From: Acetobacter malorum
GTDB lineage: Bacteria > Pseudomonadota > Alphaproteobacteria > Acetobacterales > Acetobacteraceae
DNA length: 59,371 bases
Assembly: GCF_002153605.1 (NCBI RefSeq)
Contig: NZ_JOPG01000011.1
Coordinates: 1-59,371 of the forward strand
Direction of reading: 5' to 3'
A model generated the notes under the pieces. It made no database searches and was not told the DNA's origin. It saw nothing but the letters and a program-made list of their open reading frames with translations. Each line of letters opens with the position of its first letter. Within the stretch, counting starts at the first letter, position 1. Of the stretch, positions 18,914 to 29,071 are shown piece after piece. The position numbers and the translations under genes were made by a program.

Positions 18914-20313
18914 TCCTTTTCCGACAGATCGATGGAGGAAGATCCGCCCCCGCCGTCGGCGGAGCGAATGACATGCGCGGCCTCGGCAGCATGGGCGGCG
19001 GCATTGCGGCGCTTCATCTTTTGCGCCCAGCGGGGTGACTGACCGTCGGGACTGCCGCCTTCACCACCACCCGTTGGTCCGCCGCCATTACCTGACGGAC
19101 CACCGGCCTGACCGCCGTTCGCATCGGACGACGACCCACCCGTGAAACGTCCGCCCGTCGCGGTGAAGGTGCCGCGCGCTCCCTCGCCGTAGCTCTGCTT
19201 CATGGCGGTCGCCGCCGAAGACATTTTACTCTTCACGGCATTTGCGGCAGCACTGCCCGGCGCCCGGGCGACACCGCCCAGACCAGCCGCCATACGGGCA
19301 CCGGCACTGCCACCGGCAGCATTCATGGCTCCCATGGAATAAGCGGTGTTGGCCGCACCCGCGATCGCGGCCCCTCCCCGCGCGGCGGCTGTAGCGCCCA
19401 GCGCAGCGGCACCTCCGGAAATTGCGGCAGCGGGCGCGGCAACAGCGGCAGCACCCATGGCGCCAACCGCCATGCCGGTACCGACTGCCGCGCCCGCACC
19501 AAGCTGCGGGGCACCGGAAATCAGGCCATTGGCGATGCTGCCGCCATAAATGGCGAGCCCGACGATCGAAAGCGACGCCAGCACAACCGAGACGGCCTGG
19601 CCGATGGTCGGCACATCGCTGCCGTAGGAGATCGTAAACTGGGCGAACAGAACGGACGCGATGGCGGAAATGACCGCCAGCACCATGATCTTCACACCGG
19701 ATGAAACAACATTGCCCAGCACCTTTTCGGCCAGAAAGGCGGTGCGATTGAACAGGGCGAAGGGGATCAGGATGAAACCCGCCAGCGTGGTCAGCTTGAA
19801 CTCGATCAGCGCCACGAAAAGCTGCACGGCGAGGATGAAGAACGCCGCCAGCACGATCAGCCAGGACAGGCAGAGCACGAATATCTGAATGAAGTTCGTA
19901 AAGAAGGCGACCGGACCAAGGAGATTGTGGACAGAGTCCAGAAGCGGCTGCGCTGCCGTAAATCCGGTCGAGGCCAGTCGGCCGGGCCGCAGGAAGTCTC
20001 CAAGCGCCAGACTGCCACCGCCGACCTTCAGTCCGAGAGCAGCAAAACTGTCGAAGACGATCTTCGAGAGACTGGAAAAATTGCTGATCAGGAAGGAAAA
20101 AAAGCCGATATACAGCGTCTTCTTCACCAGACGCTGGATGATGTCCTCATCAGCAGCCCAGGCCCAGAACAGGCCAGCCAGCACCATATCCAGCACGGAC
20201 AGTGTTCCGGCCAGTGAGATCACATTCCCCTTCACCAGACCGAAGCCGCTGTCGATGGTGGTGGTGAAGGTATTCAGGAAGGTGTCGATAACACCCACAT
20301 TGCCCATCGCCAT
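18910..20313 (-). CDS. trbL: TrbL / VirB6-like polytopic membrane protein
   Basis: 467 residues with at least five transmembrane helices between residues 20 and 280 and a long Gly/Ala/Ser-rich C-terminal tail (about 290-467), as usual in TrbL. Forms part of the inner-membrane channel. It overlaps trbF by 4 nt and starts 5 nt after the trbJ stop; the small entry-exclusion gene trbK that often sits here is absent. Confidence 0.92.
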   Translation of the reverse strand: MAMGNVGVIDTFLNTFTTTIDSGFGLVKGNVISLAGTLSVLDMVLAGLFWAWAADEDIIQRLVKKTLYIGFFSFLISNFSSLSKIVFDSFAALGLKVGGGSLALGDFLRPGRLASTGFTAAQPLLDSVHNLLGPVAFFTNFIQIFVLCLSWLIVLAAFFILAVQLFVALIEFKLTTLAGFILIPFALFNRTAFLAEKVLGNVVSSGVKIMVLAVISAIASVLFAQFTISYGSDVPTIGQAVSVVLASLSIVGLAIYGGSIANGLISGAPQLGAGAAVGTGMAVGAMGAAAVAAPAAAISGGAAALGATAAARGGAAIAGAANTAYSMGAMNAAGGSAGARMAAGLGGVARAPGSAAANAVKSKMSSAATAMKQSYGEGARGTFTATGGRFTGGSSSDANGGQAGGPSGNGGGPTGGGEGGSPDGQSPRWAQKMKRRNAAAHAAEAAHVIRSADGGGGSSSIDLSEKE

Positions 20314-20318
20314 GGCGG

Positions 20319-21101
20319 TCAGTTCCCGCTGCTGCCGAACATCGACACCGTGCCCGGCACATAGGCGTCATGCTGGGAAAAATGCTGATACTGGGCCTCA
20401 CTTTCTGCTTCCGTGGCCGCATCGCGCGCCTGTTGCAGGGCTGTGGCGCGGCCATTGGCGGCAAGTTCGGCCTGAATGTCGGATAACTGACGGGATTGCA
20501 GGGCCAGAAGCTGGTTCCCGGCCTGGGCAGCCTGCAAGGCCCCGGCCGAACTCTGGCTGGCCGAAACCAGTTGCGTCATGGCCGAACTGTCGCTCGGGAT
20601 GTTTCCCACCACACGCGCTTGCAATTTCAGTGCGTCCTCGAACCCGCCGACAGAATTCTGCCAGCGTGTCTGTGCCTGACTGAACAGGGCACTGTCCGCC
20701 ATGGAGGAGGAGATCGACGTATAGGCCTGCTGGTATTGCTGCTCGACCGAGGTAACGCTGTAGGCGATGTTCTGCGCCTGTGCGAGGAGTGCCGTGGTCT
20801 GGGAAATTGTCGATTGCAGCGTCGACAATGTCGACAGGGGCAGCAGGGCGAGATTCTTCGCCTGGTTGACCAGCATCTGCGCCTGATTGGCGAGAGAGGT
20901 GATCTGGTTGTTGATCTGCTGCAATTCCCGCGCCGCGATCAGCACGGTCTGGACATGCGCCGCCCCATCATAGACCGCCCATTGCGCGTGGGCAGGTTGC
21001 ACCGAACTGACGCTGGCACCAACCGCCAAGGCCATGACGGATGCCAACAGGTTTGCGCGACGGAAAAGTTTTGCCCGGATGCGGAAAAGTTTTTCCATCA
21101 T
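20319..21101 (-). CDS. trbJ: TrbJ / VirB5-like protein
   Basis: 260 residues from the ATG that overlaps the trbE stop (ATGA at 21098-21101). A signal peptide (NLLASVMALAVGASVSSVQPAHA) precedes a long helical domain rich in Gln (QQINNQITSLANQAQMLVNQAKNLA), as in TrbJ/VirB5 minor pilus components. Longer upstream frames would run into trbE and are rejected. Confidence 0.9.
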   Translation of the reverse strand: MMEKLFRIRAKLFRRANLLASVMALAVGASVSSVQPAHAQWAVYDGAAHVQTVLIAARELQQINNQITSLANQAQMLVNQAKNLALLPLSTLSTLQSTISQTTALLAQAQNIAYSVTSVEQQYQQAYTSISSSMADSALFSQAQTRWQNSVGGFEDALKLQARVVGNIPSDSSAMTQLVSASQSSAGALQAAQAGNQLLALQSRQLSDIQAELAANGRATALQQARDAATEAESEAQYQHFSQHDAYVPGTVSMFGSSGN

Positions 21102-23539
21102 GACACGTCCCCTCCCCGCAGAAGGTCCGCCGCCCATATGACACCCCGCGCCTCGAACCAGGCCGGGAGAAAGCCGTCTGGTCCGTGTTCCGCCTGCACA
21201 CTGTCGATCAGCCGGTGATCGTCCTTGCCGGAGGCCGCGCACAGCGCCAGGGCAACAGGACCAAGCCCAAGTTCAAACAACCGGTTGCCCCGTTGCGTCT
21301 GGCAGTAATACTCCCGCTTCGAGGCCGCACGCGCGATGATGGCAATCTGCCGGTCGTTCAGACCGAAGTCCCGATAAAGCGCCATGATCTGCGGCTCGAT
21401 CGCACGCTCATTGGGCAGGAAAATGCGCGTCGGACAGCTTTCCACCACCGCCGGGGCAATGCGGGAATTGGCGATGTCGGACAGGGACTGAGTAGCGAAG
21501 ATGACGCTGGCGTTCTTCTTGCGCAGGGTTTTCAGCCATTCCCGGAGCTGGCCGGCGAAATCCCCGTCGTCGAGGACCAGCCAGCCCTCGTCGATCACCA
21601 GTAGGGTCGGCCGGCCGTCCAGACGACCTTCGATCCGATGGAACAGGTAGGACAGCACGGAAGAGGCAGCCCCGGAACCGATCAGCCCCTCGGTCTCGAA
21701 CACCACCACATCGGCATCTCCCAGCCGCTCGGCATCCGCGTCGAGCAGGCGACCATAAGGGCCACCGAGGCAATATGGCGCCAGTGCCTGCTTCAGGGCG
21801 TTGGACTGGAGGAGTGCGACCAACCCCGAGAGGGTCCGCTCCTGAACCGGCGATGACGCCAGCGAATTCAGAGCCGACCAGAGATGGGCTTTGACGTCCG
21901 GCGTCAGCGTGACGCCTTCGCTAACGAGGATCTGGCCCAACCATTCCGTGGCCCATTTCCGCTCATCGGGATCATCAATCCGCGCCAGAGGCTGGAGCGA
22001 GACATTGCCACCCTGTTCTCCCGATGGATCATCATCGGTCAAACCGCCACCCAGATCGTGCCAATCGCCTCCCATTGCCAGCGTCGCCGCCCGCATGGAA
22101 CCACCAAAGTCAAAGGCAAAAATCTGCGATCCCGCATAGCGACGGAACTGCAACGCCATCAGCGCCAGCAGCACGGATTTGCCCGCTCCCGTCGGTCCCG
22201 CAATCAACGTGTGACCGACATCCCCGACATGCAGGGAAAACCGGAAAGGTGTCGCGCCCGCCGTTTTGCCGTAGAACAGCGGCGCGGCTCTGAAATGCCC
22301 GTCCTGCTCCGGCCCGGCCCACACAGCCGACAGCGGGATCATATGCGCCAGATTCAGGGTCGAGACCGGCGGCTGGCGCACATTGGCGTAGACGTGGCCG
22401 GGCAAGGAGCCGAGCCAGGCTTCCACCGCATTCAGGCTTTCCGTCATGCAGGTGAAGTCGCGGCCCTGGATGATCTTCTCAACCTGCCGGAGCTTCTCGA
22501 CCGCAATGGATGCGGAACCATCCCAGACCGTGACGGTCGCGGTGATATAGGCCTGCCCCACGTCGTCGGCACCGAGCGACTGGAGGGCGAGATCGGCATC
22601 GGCTGCCTTGTTGGCGGCATCGTTATCCACGAGAACTGACGCCTCGTTGGTCATCACTTCGCGCACGACGGCGGCAATACTCTTGCGCTTTGCGAACCAC
22701 TGCCGACGGATTTTCGTCAGCACCTTCGTCGCATCCGTCTTGTCGAGCAGGATCGCACGGGTGGACCAGCGATAGGGCATTGCCAGCCGGTTCAGATCGT
22801 CCAGAATTCCGGGAAAGGTGCGGCTGGGGAAACCAGTGATCGTCAGGGTTTTCAGGAAGGCATCACCCAGCTTTGGTTCCAGCCCGCCCGACAGGGGCTG
22901 ATCCACCAGGAGCGCATCAAGGTGCATCGGAATTTCCGGCACCCGGACCCGCTGGTTCCGGGTCGAAATGGTGCTGTGCAGATAGGTCAGGGTCTCCCCG
23001 TCATCCAGCCACGTCGCTTCGGGCATGAAACCATCCAGCAGGGCCAGAAGCCGATCGCTGCGGTCCACAAACGTATGGAACATGCCATGCGGATCCGGTC
23101 CCTCGCGCTCCCTACCCTCAAAGAGGAACCGGGCAGCCCGATCAGATGATTCCGCCGGTGGCAGCCAGACCAGGGTCAGGAAATACCGGCTCTCGAAATG
23201 CGCGCCCTCATCTTCGAAGGCTTCCCGGCGCTCAAGGTCCACCATGTGCGAGGCGGCATCCGGGAAATCACTCTCGGGATACACTGTCGCCGGGACGCGC
23301 TGCGCTTCCACGAACACGGCCCAGCCGGAACCCAGACGGCGCAGGGCGTTGTTCAGCCGACCCGTCACGCCGACCAGTTCGGCAGGCGTGGCGCTATCCA
23401 GATCAGGGCCTCGAATTTTCGCCGTGCGCTGGAAACTGCCGTCCTTGTTCAGAACTGCGCCCTTTTCGACCAGTGCGGCCCAGGGGAGAAAATCCGACAG
23501 GAAGGCAGCACGATTGCGATATTCGCCAAGGGACATCAT
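21098..23539 (-). CDS. trbE: TrbE / VirB4-like secretion ATPase
   Basis: 813 residues from the ATG pair at 23534-23539. The N-terminal CagE/TrbE domain is followed by an ATPase domain with Walker A GPTGAGKS (near residue 455) and Walker B LLVIDEG (near 645), plus the KKNASVIFATQSL segment. It energises pilus assembly and substrate transfer. It starts 13 nt after trbD, and its stop overlaps trbJ. Confidence 0.95.
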   Translation of the reverse strand: MMSLGEYRNRAAFLSDFLPWAALVEKGAVLNKDGSFQRTAKIRGPDLDSATPAELVGVTGRLNNALRRLGSGWAVFVEAQRVPATVYPESDFPDAASHMVDLERREAFEDEGAHFESRYFLTLVWLPPAESSDRAARFLFEGREREGPDPHGMFHTFVDRSDRLLALLDGFMPEATWLDDGETLTYLHSTISTRNQRVRVPEIPMHLDALLVDQPLSGGLEPKLGDAFLKTLTITGFPSRTFPGILDDLNRLAMPYRWSTRAILLDKTDATKVLTKIRRQWFAKRKSIAAVVREVMTNEASVLVDNDAANKAADADLALQSLGADDVGQAYITATVTVWDGSASIAVEKLRQVEKIIQGRDFTCMTESLNAVEAWLGSLPGHVYANVRQPPVSTLNLAHMIPLSAVWAGPEQDGHFRAAPLFYGKTAGATPFRFSLHVGDVGHTLIAGPTGAGKSVLLALMALQFRRYAGSQIFAFDFGGSMRAATLAMGGDWHDLGGGLTDDDPSGEQGGNVSLQPLARIDDPDERKWATEWLGQILVSEGVTLTPDVKAHLWSALNSLASSPVQERTLSGLVALLQSNALKQALAPYCLGGPYGRLLDADAERLGDADVVVFETEGLIGSGAASSVLSYLFHRIEGRLDGRPTLLVIDEGWLVLDDGDFAGQLREWLKTLRKKNASVIFATQSLSDIANSRIAPAVVESCPTRIFLPNERAIEPQIMALYRDFGLNDRQIAIIARAASKREYYCQTQRGNRLFELGLGPVALALCAASGKDDHRLIDSVQAEHGPDGFLPAWFEARGVIWAADLLRGGDVS

Positions 23540-23552
23540 CGCCCTGCTCTCC

Positions 23553-23828
23553 CTACGCCCGCAGCCAGGCGGGGTAGCGCAGATGCCGCCGCCCCACCTC
23601 AATGAAGAAAGGATCGCGCTTCGCACCCCAGACCGCGAGCCCGTGGCCCACGATCCAGAACACCGCCCCGATCAGCCAGAGCCGCAGACCGAGGGCTATG
23701 GCCGCCGCCAGCGTGCCGTTGGCGATGGCGACGGCACGGGGCGCGCCCCCCAGCAGGATCGGGTCGGTCAGCGAGCGATGTACCGGGACATGAAAGCCCG
23801 GCACCGCGTCATCGTCATATCCCGCCAT
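23553..23828 (-). CDS. trbD: TrbD / VirB3-like protein
   Basis: 91 residues: FHVPVHRSLTDPILLGGAPR, the VirB3 signature, then two hydrophobic segments. The ATG shares its A with the TrbC stop (TGATG). Inner-membrane partner of the TrbE ATPase. Confidence 0.92.
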   Translation of the reverse strand: MAGYDDDAVPGFHVPVHRSLTDPILLGGAPRAVAIANGTLAAAIALGLRLWLIGAVFWIVGHGLAVWGAKRDPFFIEVGRRHLRYPAWLRA

Positions 23829-24196
23829 CAGATCAGCGCCCCGCCGGAGAAGGAGAAGAACGACAGGAAGAAGCTCGACGCCGCAAAAGCGATGGAAAGG
23901 CCGAAGACAATCTGGATCATCTTGCGGAACCCGCCGGATGTTTCGCCAAAGGCCAGGGTCAGGCCGGTCACGGTAATGATGATGACCGAGATGATCTTCG
24001 CCACCGGCCCCTGCACGGATTCCAGGATCTCGTTCAGGGGCGTCTCCCACGGCATGGAAGAGCCCGAGGCCCAGGCCGATGACGCGAAAGCAAGCGACAG
24101 CAGCATGGAGGTTCCGAACACACGGAGATCCGGCATATGCCGGTCAGGACGTGCGACAGCGCACACGATCGCGCGCAGACGTGAAGGCGGCATCAT
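23828..24196 (-). CDS. trbC: TrbC / VirB2-like pilin
   Basis: 122 residues. A long signal region ends near ASSAWASG; the mature part has two hydrophobic helices (VAKIISVIIITVTGLTLAFGE and IQIVFGLSIAFAASSFFLSFF), the layout of VirB2/TrbC major pilins. Overlaps trbB by 4 nt. Confidence 0.92.
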   Translation of the reverse strand: MMPPSRLRAIVCAVARPDRHMPDLRVFGTSMLLSLAFASSAWASGSSMPWETPLNEILESVQGPVAKIISVIIITVTGLTLAFGETSGGFRKMIQIVFGLSIAFAASSFFLSFFSFSGGALI

Positions 24197-25197
24197 GATG
24201 ATTCTCCATTGGCAGAGCGGGATGTTTCGGGAGATGAAAAGCTGACCGGACGGATGCGATAGGCGCCCGTCTCAGGATCAAGGCCGTCGATTTCCGCCAG
24301 TTCGGACAGGCGGCGGGAATTCCCGCGCCCGGACAGCACGGCGATGACATCGATGGTTTCGGCGATCATGGCGCGTGGCACCGTGACCACCGCCTCCTGG
24401 ATCAGCTGTTCCAGACGATACAGGGCCGCCAGTACCGATCCGGCATGTAGTGTACCGATGCCACCCGGATGCCCGGTACCCCATGCCTTGACCAGATCAA
24501 GGGCTTCGGCCCCACGCACCTCACCGATGGGAATACGGTCCGGACGCAGGCGAAGGCCGGACCGGACAAGGTCCGAAAGCGTAATCACGCCTTCACGGGT
24601 CCGCAGGGCGATGAGATTGGGTGCCGTGCATTGCAGTTCGCGCGTGTCCTCAATCAGGACGACTCGGTCATCGGTTTTTGCCACCTCGGCCAGCAGAGCG
24701 TTGACCAGCGTCGTCTTGCCGGTGCTGGTCCCGCCTACGACCAGGATATTCTTCCTGTCCGAGACCGCATGCCGCAGGAAATCTGCCTGGGCATCGGTCA
24801 TGATCCCGGCGGCGACATAGTCATTGAGCGTGAACACGGCGACAGCGGGCTTGCGGATCGCGAAACTCGGGGCGGTCACAACGGGCGGCAGCAATCCCTC
24901 AAACCGTTCGCCGGTTGGCAGTTCGGCCGAGACACGGGGTGCTGCCTCATGCACCTCAGCCCCGACATGATGCGCGACCAGACGCACGATGCGCTCGGCA
25001 TCGGCTGGCGCAACCCTGTCGCCGGTATCGCCCAGCCCCACGGACAGACGGTCGATCCATAACCGCCCATCGGGATTGAGCATGACTTCGACCACGGTAG
25101 GATCAGCGAGGTGCCGGGCAATCGCCGGTCCCATCGCCGTGCGCAGCATGGACGTGCCGCGCACCCTGGCCCCTTCATGGATGACGGAAACCGACAT
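24193..25197 (-). CDS. trbB: TrbB / VirB11-like ATPase
   Basis: 334 residues. The N-terminal domain is followed by the VirB11 hexameric ATPase domain: Walker [16 protein letters not shown] (near residue 158), [12 protein letters not shown], the Asp/Arg-rich box [21 protein letters not shown] and the His box [13 protein letters not shown]. First gene of the trb operon; a 21-bp motif shared with the traG operon lies about 125 bp upstream. Confidence 0.95.
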   Translation of the reverse strand: MSVSVIHEGARVRGTSMLRTAMGPAIARHLADPTVVEVMLNPDGRLWIDRLSVGLGDTGDRVAPADAERIVRLVAHHVGAEVHEAAPRVSAELPTGERFEGLLPPVVTAPSFAIRKPAVAVFTLNDYVAAGIMTDAQADFLRHAVSDRKNILVVGGTSTGKTTLVNALLAEVAKTDDRVVLIEDTRELQCTAPNLIALRTREGVITLSDLVRSGLRLRPDRIPIGEVRGAEALDLVKAWGTGHPGGIGTLHAGSVLAALYRLEQLIQEAVVTVPRAMIAETIDVIAVLSGRGNSRRLSELAEIDGLDPETGAYRIRPVSFSSPETSRSANGESS

Positions 25198-25319
25198 GAC
25201 CTTCCCCCGTATGGGCCGAACGCGACGGACGAACAGCGACGGGGACCATTAAGAAAGGCTGGAAACAGCGCGTTTCAACAGGAATTCAGGCGTCGTAGGA
25301 CGGCAGCAAAACGCAGGGC

Positions 25320-25340
25320 AAAAATACTTGCGAGGTGCGG
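25320..25340 (-). promoter_or_regulatory. Conserved 21-bp motif upstream of trb operon
   Basis: 19 of 21 positions match the segment at 27897-27917 upstream of traG. Minus-strand core: GCAAGTATTTTT, preceded by CCGCACC. It lies right after the ribbon-helix-helix gene, about 125 bp before trbB. Candidate operator or promoter shared by the two transfer operons. Confidence 0.45.
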
Positions 25341-25343
25341 ATC

Positions 25344-25790
25344 TTACGCCTCCGGTTCATCCGGTGCGCCGGGGTCCAAAACATCCTCCGGGATTTCCTG
25401 CTGGAGTCTCGGTCCCTGGGCCAGCCTGCGGCCGAGGGCTGAGACAAAATTATCGTAACGTGCCCCGGCCTGCGCGCGCGCCGCCTTCGCCGCCGGTTCG
25501 GGCAGCGGCGGGGTCGTGGTCAGCCAGAAGCGGATGAACAGCGCCAGGGTCTCCACCGTGATGCCAATATCACGCTCCAGACGCGCGAGGCGCCGGTCCT
25601 GACGGTCGAGGCGCTTCGATGTGGCAGCCTCGCGGCGCTCCTCCCCATCGGGCGAAAGAAAGGAGGCGACAGCAGCCTCGACGATCAGCGACATCGGCTG
25701 CGCGCGGCGCGCGGCATAGGCGGAAAGGGTCTTCATCACCTCGGGATCGAGATAGACGGAGATCTGGGCTTTCTTTTTCGGCATCACCAT
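25344..25790 (-). CDS. Ribbon-helix-helix (CopG-like) protein, TraG-linked
   Basis: 148 residues from the ATG at 25790, which has GAGG close upstream. N-terminal RHH motif (KKKAQISVYLDPEVMKTLSAYAARRAQPMSLIVEAAVASFL), then a coiled basic/acidic section and a C-terminal helix. It begins 7 nt after the traG stop. Proteins here may be repressors of transfer or TraD-like accessory factors of the coupling protein. Confidence 0.82.
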   Translation of the reverse strand: MVMPKKKAQISVYLDPEVMKTLSAYAARRAQPMSLIVEAAVASFLSPDGEERREAATSKRLDRQDRRLARLERDIGITVETLALFIRFWLTTTPPLPEPAAKAARAQAGARYDNFVSALGRRLAQGPRLQQEIPEDVLDPGAPDEPEA

Positions 25791-25797
25791 ATCTGCC

Positions 25798-27798
25798 TCA
25801 CAGTCCAAGTTCATCGCCACGGTCGAGCGATGCCTGCCGGGCGACACCGCGCATAAGATCGTTCATCCGGTTGTTGCGGGGCGCGATGTCGTCGAATTCA
25901 TCGACTGGATCAGGCGTGAACTCGTTCTCCATCGGCTCTTTCTTTTCGACAGTGCCTTCGCCCAGTTCCGGCTGACGGCGTTGGGCGGACTGGTTCGGAT
26001 CTTCTTCCTCATCGTCCATCATTGGCGTTTCAGTCGCCGCATCTGGCGCCGGCGGTCTGGGTGGAAGGGGACGGCCGCTCCAGTCGTCCGGGCATCCCTC
26101 CTTCGGACGTGTAGGCTTCGGCGGCGGCAGAATACGCTCCTGAAAGCGGCTATCCTCGAAATAGCGGGCCTTCTTCGCGCGGATCGGATACAGCCCGGAG
26201 ACCATGACAATCTCGCCTGCTGGCGAAAGCTGCATGATCTCGCCTGCCGTCAGCAGCGGGCGGGCGGTTTCCGAGCGCGAGACCATCAAATGGCCGAGCC
26301 AGGGCGAAAGCCTGTGGCCCGCATAGTTCTTCATTGCCTTCATCTCGGTGGCGGTGCCGAGCGCGTCCGAGACACGTTTCGCGGTCCGCTCATCATTGGT
26401 GGCGAAGCTCACCCGGACATGGCAGTTGTCGAGGATCGAATTGTTCGGCCCGTAGGCCCGTTCGATCTGGTTGAGGGATTGGGCGATCAGGAAGCTTTTG
26501 ATCCGGTAGCCCGCCATGAAGGCCAGCGCCGATTCAAAGAAGTCCAGTCGCCCGAGGGCGGGGAATTCGTCGAGCATCAGCAGGAGCCGCCGCCGCTGTG
26601 CCGCCGCATCAAGATCTTCTGTCAGGCGTCGCCCGATCTGGTTCAGCACCAGACGGATCAGCGGCTTGGTCCGGCTGATGTCCGACGGCGGCACGGTCAG
26701 ATAGAGCGTCACCGGGCGATCACCATCAACGATGTCGGATATCCGCCATTCGCAGCGCCGCGTCACCTCCGCAACCACGGGATCGCGATAGAGGCCGAGG
26801 AAGGACATGGCGGTGGACAGCACGCCCGATCGCTCGTTGGGAGACTTGTTCAGCAGTTCACGCGCGGCCGAGGCCACGACGGGATGCGCGCCGGCATCGC
26901 CAAGATGCTTTGTCCGCATCATAGCCGACAGCGTTGTGGCAATCGGGCGCTTCGGGTCCGACAGGAAATTGGCGACACCGGCCAGGGTCTTGTCAGGCTC
27001 GGCGTAGAGCACGTGCAGGATGGCACCGACCAGCAGGGAGTGCGAGGTCTTCTCCCAGTGGTTGCGCTTCTCCAGACTGCCTTCCGGGTCCACGAGGATG
27101 TCGGCGACGTTCTGGGCGTCCCGAACCTCCCATTCTCCTCGTCGGATCTCCAGCAGCGGGTTATAGGCAGCGGAGGTCGCATTGGTTGGATCGAACAGCA
27201 CGACGCGCCCGAAACGAGAGCGAAATCCCGCCGTCAGCTCCCAGTTCTCACCCTTGATGTCATGGACGATCGCCGAACCGGGCCAGGTCAGGAGTGTGGG
27301 AATGACCATGCCGACACCCTTGCCGCTTCGCGTCGGTGCGAAGGTCAGGACGTGCTCCGGCCCGTCATGCCGCAGATAGGCTTTGCGATACCGGCCCAGC
27401 ACCACCCCGTCCGGGCCAAGTAGTCTGGCCTGGGCGATTTCATCCGGCCCTGCCCAGCGCGCCGATCCATAGGTCTCGATCTTCTTTGCCTCGCGGGCAC
27501 GATGAACGGACAGAGCCACGGCAGCGGCGAAGGCCAGCACACCGCCCGACCCTGCGATCCAGGCTCCGCGCGCAAAAATCTGCGGGGCATAGGCGTCAAA
27601 AGCATACCACCACCAGAAAAACAGCGGCGGCGCATAGACCGGCCAGCGGTGAAACAGCACGAACCAGGGCCGCCCGAGTTCGGGCTGGAAGCCCAGCTCC
27701 CAGGCCGTCCACTGGGTAGCGCCCCACCAGGACAGGAGGATCATGGACAGGACCACCGCGACCTGTCCCCATTGAATACGTGTTCCGGGCTGTTCCAT
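25798..27798 (-). CDS. traG: TraG / VirD4-like coupling protein
   Basis: 666 residues from the ATG at 27798, which has GGAG 8 nt upstream. Two transmembrane regions in the first 110 residues, then the ATPase with Walker A APTRSGKGVGMVIP and Walker B LLLMLDEFPALGRLDF. It brings the relaxase-DNA complex to the secretion channel. The C-terminus is acidic and Pro-rich. Same operon as the RHH gene. Confidence 0.95.
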   Translation of the reverse strand: MEQPGTRIQWGQVAVVLSMILLSWWGATQWTAWELGFQPELGRPWFVLFHRWPVYAPPLFFWWWYAFDAYAPQIFARGAWIAGSGGVLAFAAAVALSVHRAREAKKIETYGSARWAGPDEIAQARLLGPDGVVLGRYRKAYLRHDGPEHVLTFAPTRSGKGVGMVIPTLLTWPGSAIVHDIKGENWELTAGFRSRFGRVVLFDPTNATSAAYNPLLEIRRGEWEVRDAQNVADILVDPEGSLEKRNHWEKTSHSLLVGAILHVLYAEPDKTLAGVANFLSDPKRPIATTLSAMMRTKHLGDAGAHPVVASAARELLNKSPNERSGVLSTAMSFLGLYRDPVVAEVTRRCEWRISDIVDGDRPVTLYLTVPPSDISRTKPLIRLVLNQIGRRLTEDLDAAAQRRRLLLMLDEFPALGRLDFFESALAFMAGYRIKSFLIAQSLNQIERAYGPNNSILDNCHVRVSFATNDERTAKRVSDALGTATEMKAMKNYAGHRLSPWLGHLMVSRSETARPLLTAGEIMQLSPAGEIVMVSGLYPIRAKKARYFEDSRFQERILPPPKPTRPKEGCPDDWSGRPLPPRPPAPDAATETPMMDDEEEDPNQSAQRRQPELGEGTVEKKEPMENEFTPDPVDEFDDIAPRNNRMNDLMRGVARQASLDRGDELGL

Positions 27799-27896
27799 CT
27801 GCACTCTCCGAACCATCGGAGAAACAGCGGACAGCCGTCATTTCGGAGCGTGCAAGCGCATTGTTGCCCCGATCGCCCCCGGTCGTTCAGGAGCGA

Positions 27897-27917
27897 AAAA
27901 ATACTTGCAGGGTGCGG
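27897..27917 (-). promoter_or_regulatory. Conserved 21-bp motif upstream of traG operon
   Basis: Second copy of the motif at 25320-25340, about 100 bp before the traG start, same orientation relative to its gene. Confidence 0.45.
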
Positions 27918-27972
27918 CAGTCTCTCGAATTCTTTCAGAATACGCGCACGGCCTGCATTAAGGAGTCGGATT

Positions 27973-28146
27973 TTGGGAAGGCGGGTTATTCGTACCGTAG
28001 CGTCTCACGCGCAGCAAGATATCAAGGCGGCAGTTGCACGCCAAGGCGTCGAAGAAGATCAGCGGATACTTGACGGCGTGATCGACGCAATGAGCGAATT
28101 GCATAAGCAACTGGGCTTTCTAAGCGACGAATTCTCGAACCTTTAA
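27973..28146 (+). CDS. Possible 57-residue protein, CcdA-like tail
   Basis: A TTG start with a good ribosome site (AAGGAG, 7 nt spacer) opens a 57-residue frame whose end, ELHKQLGFLSDEFSNL, recalls the C-terminus of CcdA antitoxins (GFFADE pattern). The N-terminus is short and basic, not a full RHH domain, and no ccdB follows. It may be a real small protein or the remains of a toxin-antitoxin gene. Confidence 0.35.
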   Translation: MGRRVIRTVASHAQQDIKAAVARQGVEEDQRILDGVIDAMSELHKQLGFLSDEFSNL

Positions 28147-28243
28147 CCTGTCATCGTATTTCGCTATTATTCCTGTCACATAGCATCTACAGGAAGACGG
28201 CTATTTCCTTATATTCGACACAAAATTCGTGTGATCCTTGGGA

Positions 28244-29071
28244 TTACTCAAAAAGCTCCAAGACGTATGCGCACACCGTATGTGCCGAATGTATTGCAAG
28301 CCTTGCATGACGCGGCTTGATTGTAATGTTCTGAAACTGTTCTTCCGATCTCCCATGCGCACTGCTTTTGGCATTACGCAGATGTGCAATGCCATCAACG
28401 ATACTGTACAAACCTGATGCAATCCTCTTGAGGTCTTTATTATCCCAATCGGCTGGCCTCAGCCCAATCACGTCTGCTGCCGATTTCCAGAGTTCCGCAA
28501 GCGTATCAGTTGTATTATAGGCCTTTCGTTTGTGATCAAGATACGCCTTAAGCACAGCCTCAAGAACATTCCCGGCATATTGGGCTGCAGCATGCGGATC
28601 TTGTTCGATCTGCGAAAGTGCCCTCTGAATCTCGATATCAACAGATTTGAGGCCGTATTTCTTGACACTCTCATCAAGCGATATGGTCGATACGGCACCT
28701 CCTTTAACAATATTGCCGCCCCGAACATATGTCAGGCCTTCGCGTGTCAGTGTCTCGCGGATACGATCTTTTTCTGCCGCCAATTTCGCAACATGGTCAT
28801 CAGTGGAATTCAGCCAGAACGTATTCCCAGGTGACTGTTTTTCCAAAAAATCATCCAATATAGAGCCGAGAATTTTCAGCGGTTCATTGGACATTAAATT
28901 AATCTGCCTCAGCCATGCCTGAACTTTCGTTGCCTTGCTTCCGTCTGGGATTGGCTCCGGAGCACCCGAGAACAGAAACAACGCATCTATTTCAGCCTGA
29001 GTATAACGATCAGGGAAAATCTGACTTAACAACCCAATAATGCTGGTAGGTATTTTTTCTATCACATTCAC
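28244..29071 (-). CDS. Abortive-infection family protein
   Basis: 275 residues from a GTG start. The C-terminal part (IASGLYSIVDGIAHLRNAKSSAHGRSE...KPRHARLAIHSAHTVCAYVLELFE) fits the Abi_C family, with the conserved RN..S.HG motif found in phage-defence proteins. The N-terminal half has no domain I can name. Codon use is AT-richer than the neighbouring transfer genes, suggesting separate acquisition. Stands alone between traG and the toxin-antitoxin pair. Confidence 0.75.
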   Translation of the reverse strand: MNVIEKIPTSIIGLLSQIFPDRYTQAEIDALFLFSGAPEPIPDGSKATKVQAWLRQINLMSNEPLKILGSILDDFLEKQSPGNTFWLNSTDDHVAKLAAEKDRIRETLTREGLTYVRGGNIVKGGAVSTISLDESVKKYGLKSVDIEIQRALSQIEQDPHAAAQYAGNVLEAVLKAYLDHKRKAYNTTDTLAELWKSAADVIGLRPADWDNKDLKRIASGLYSIVDGIAHLRNAKSSAHGRSEEQFQNITIKPRHARLAIHSAHTVCAYVLELFE

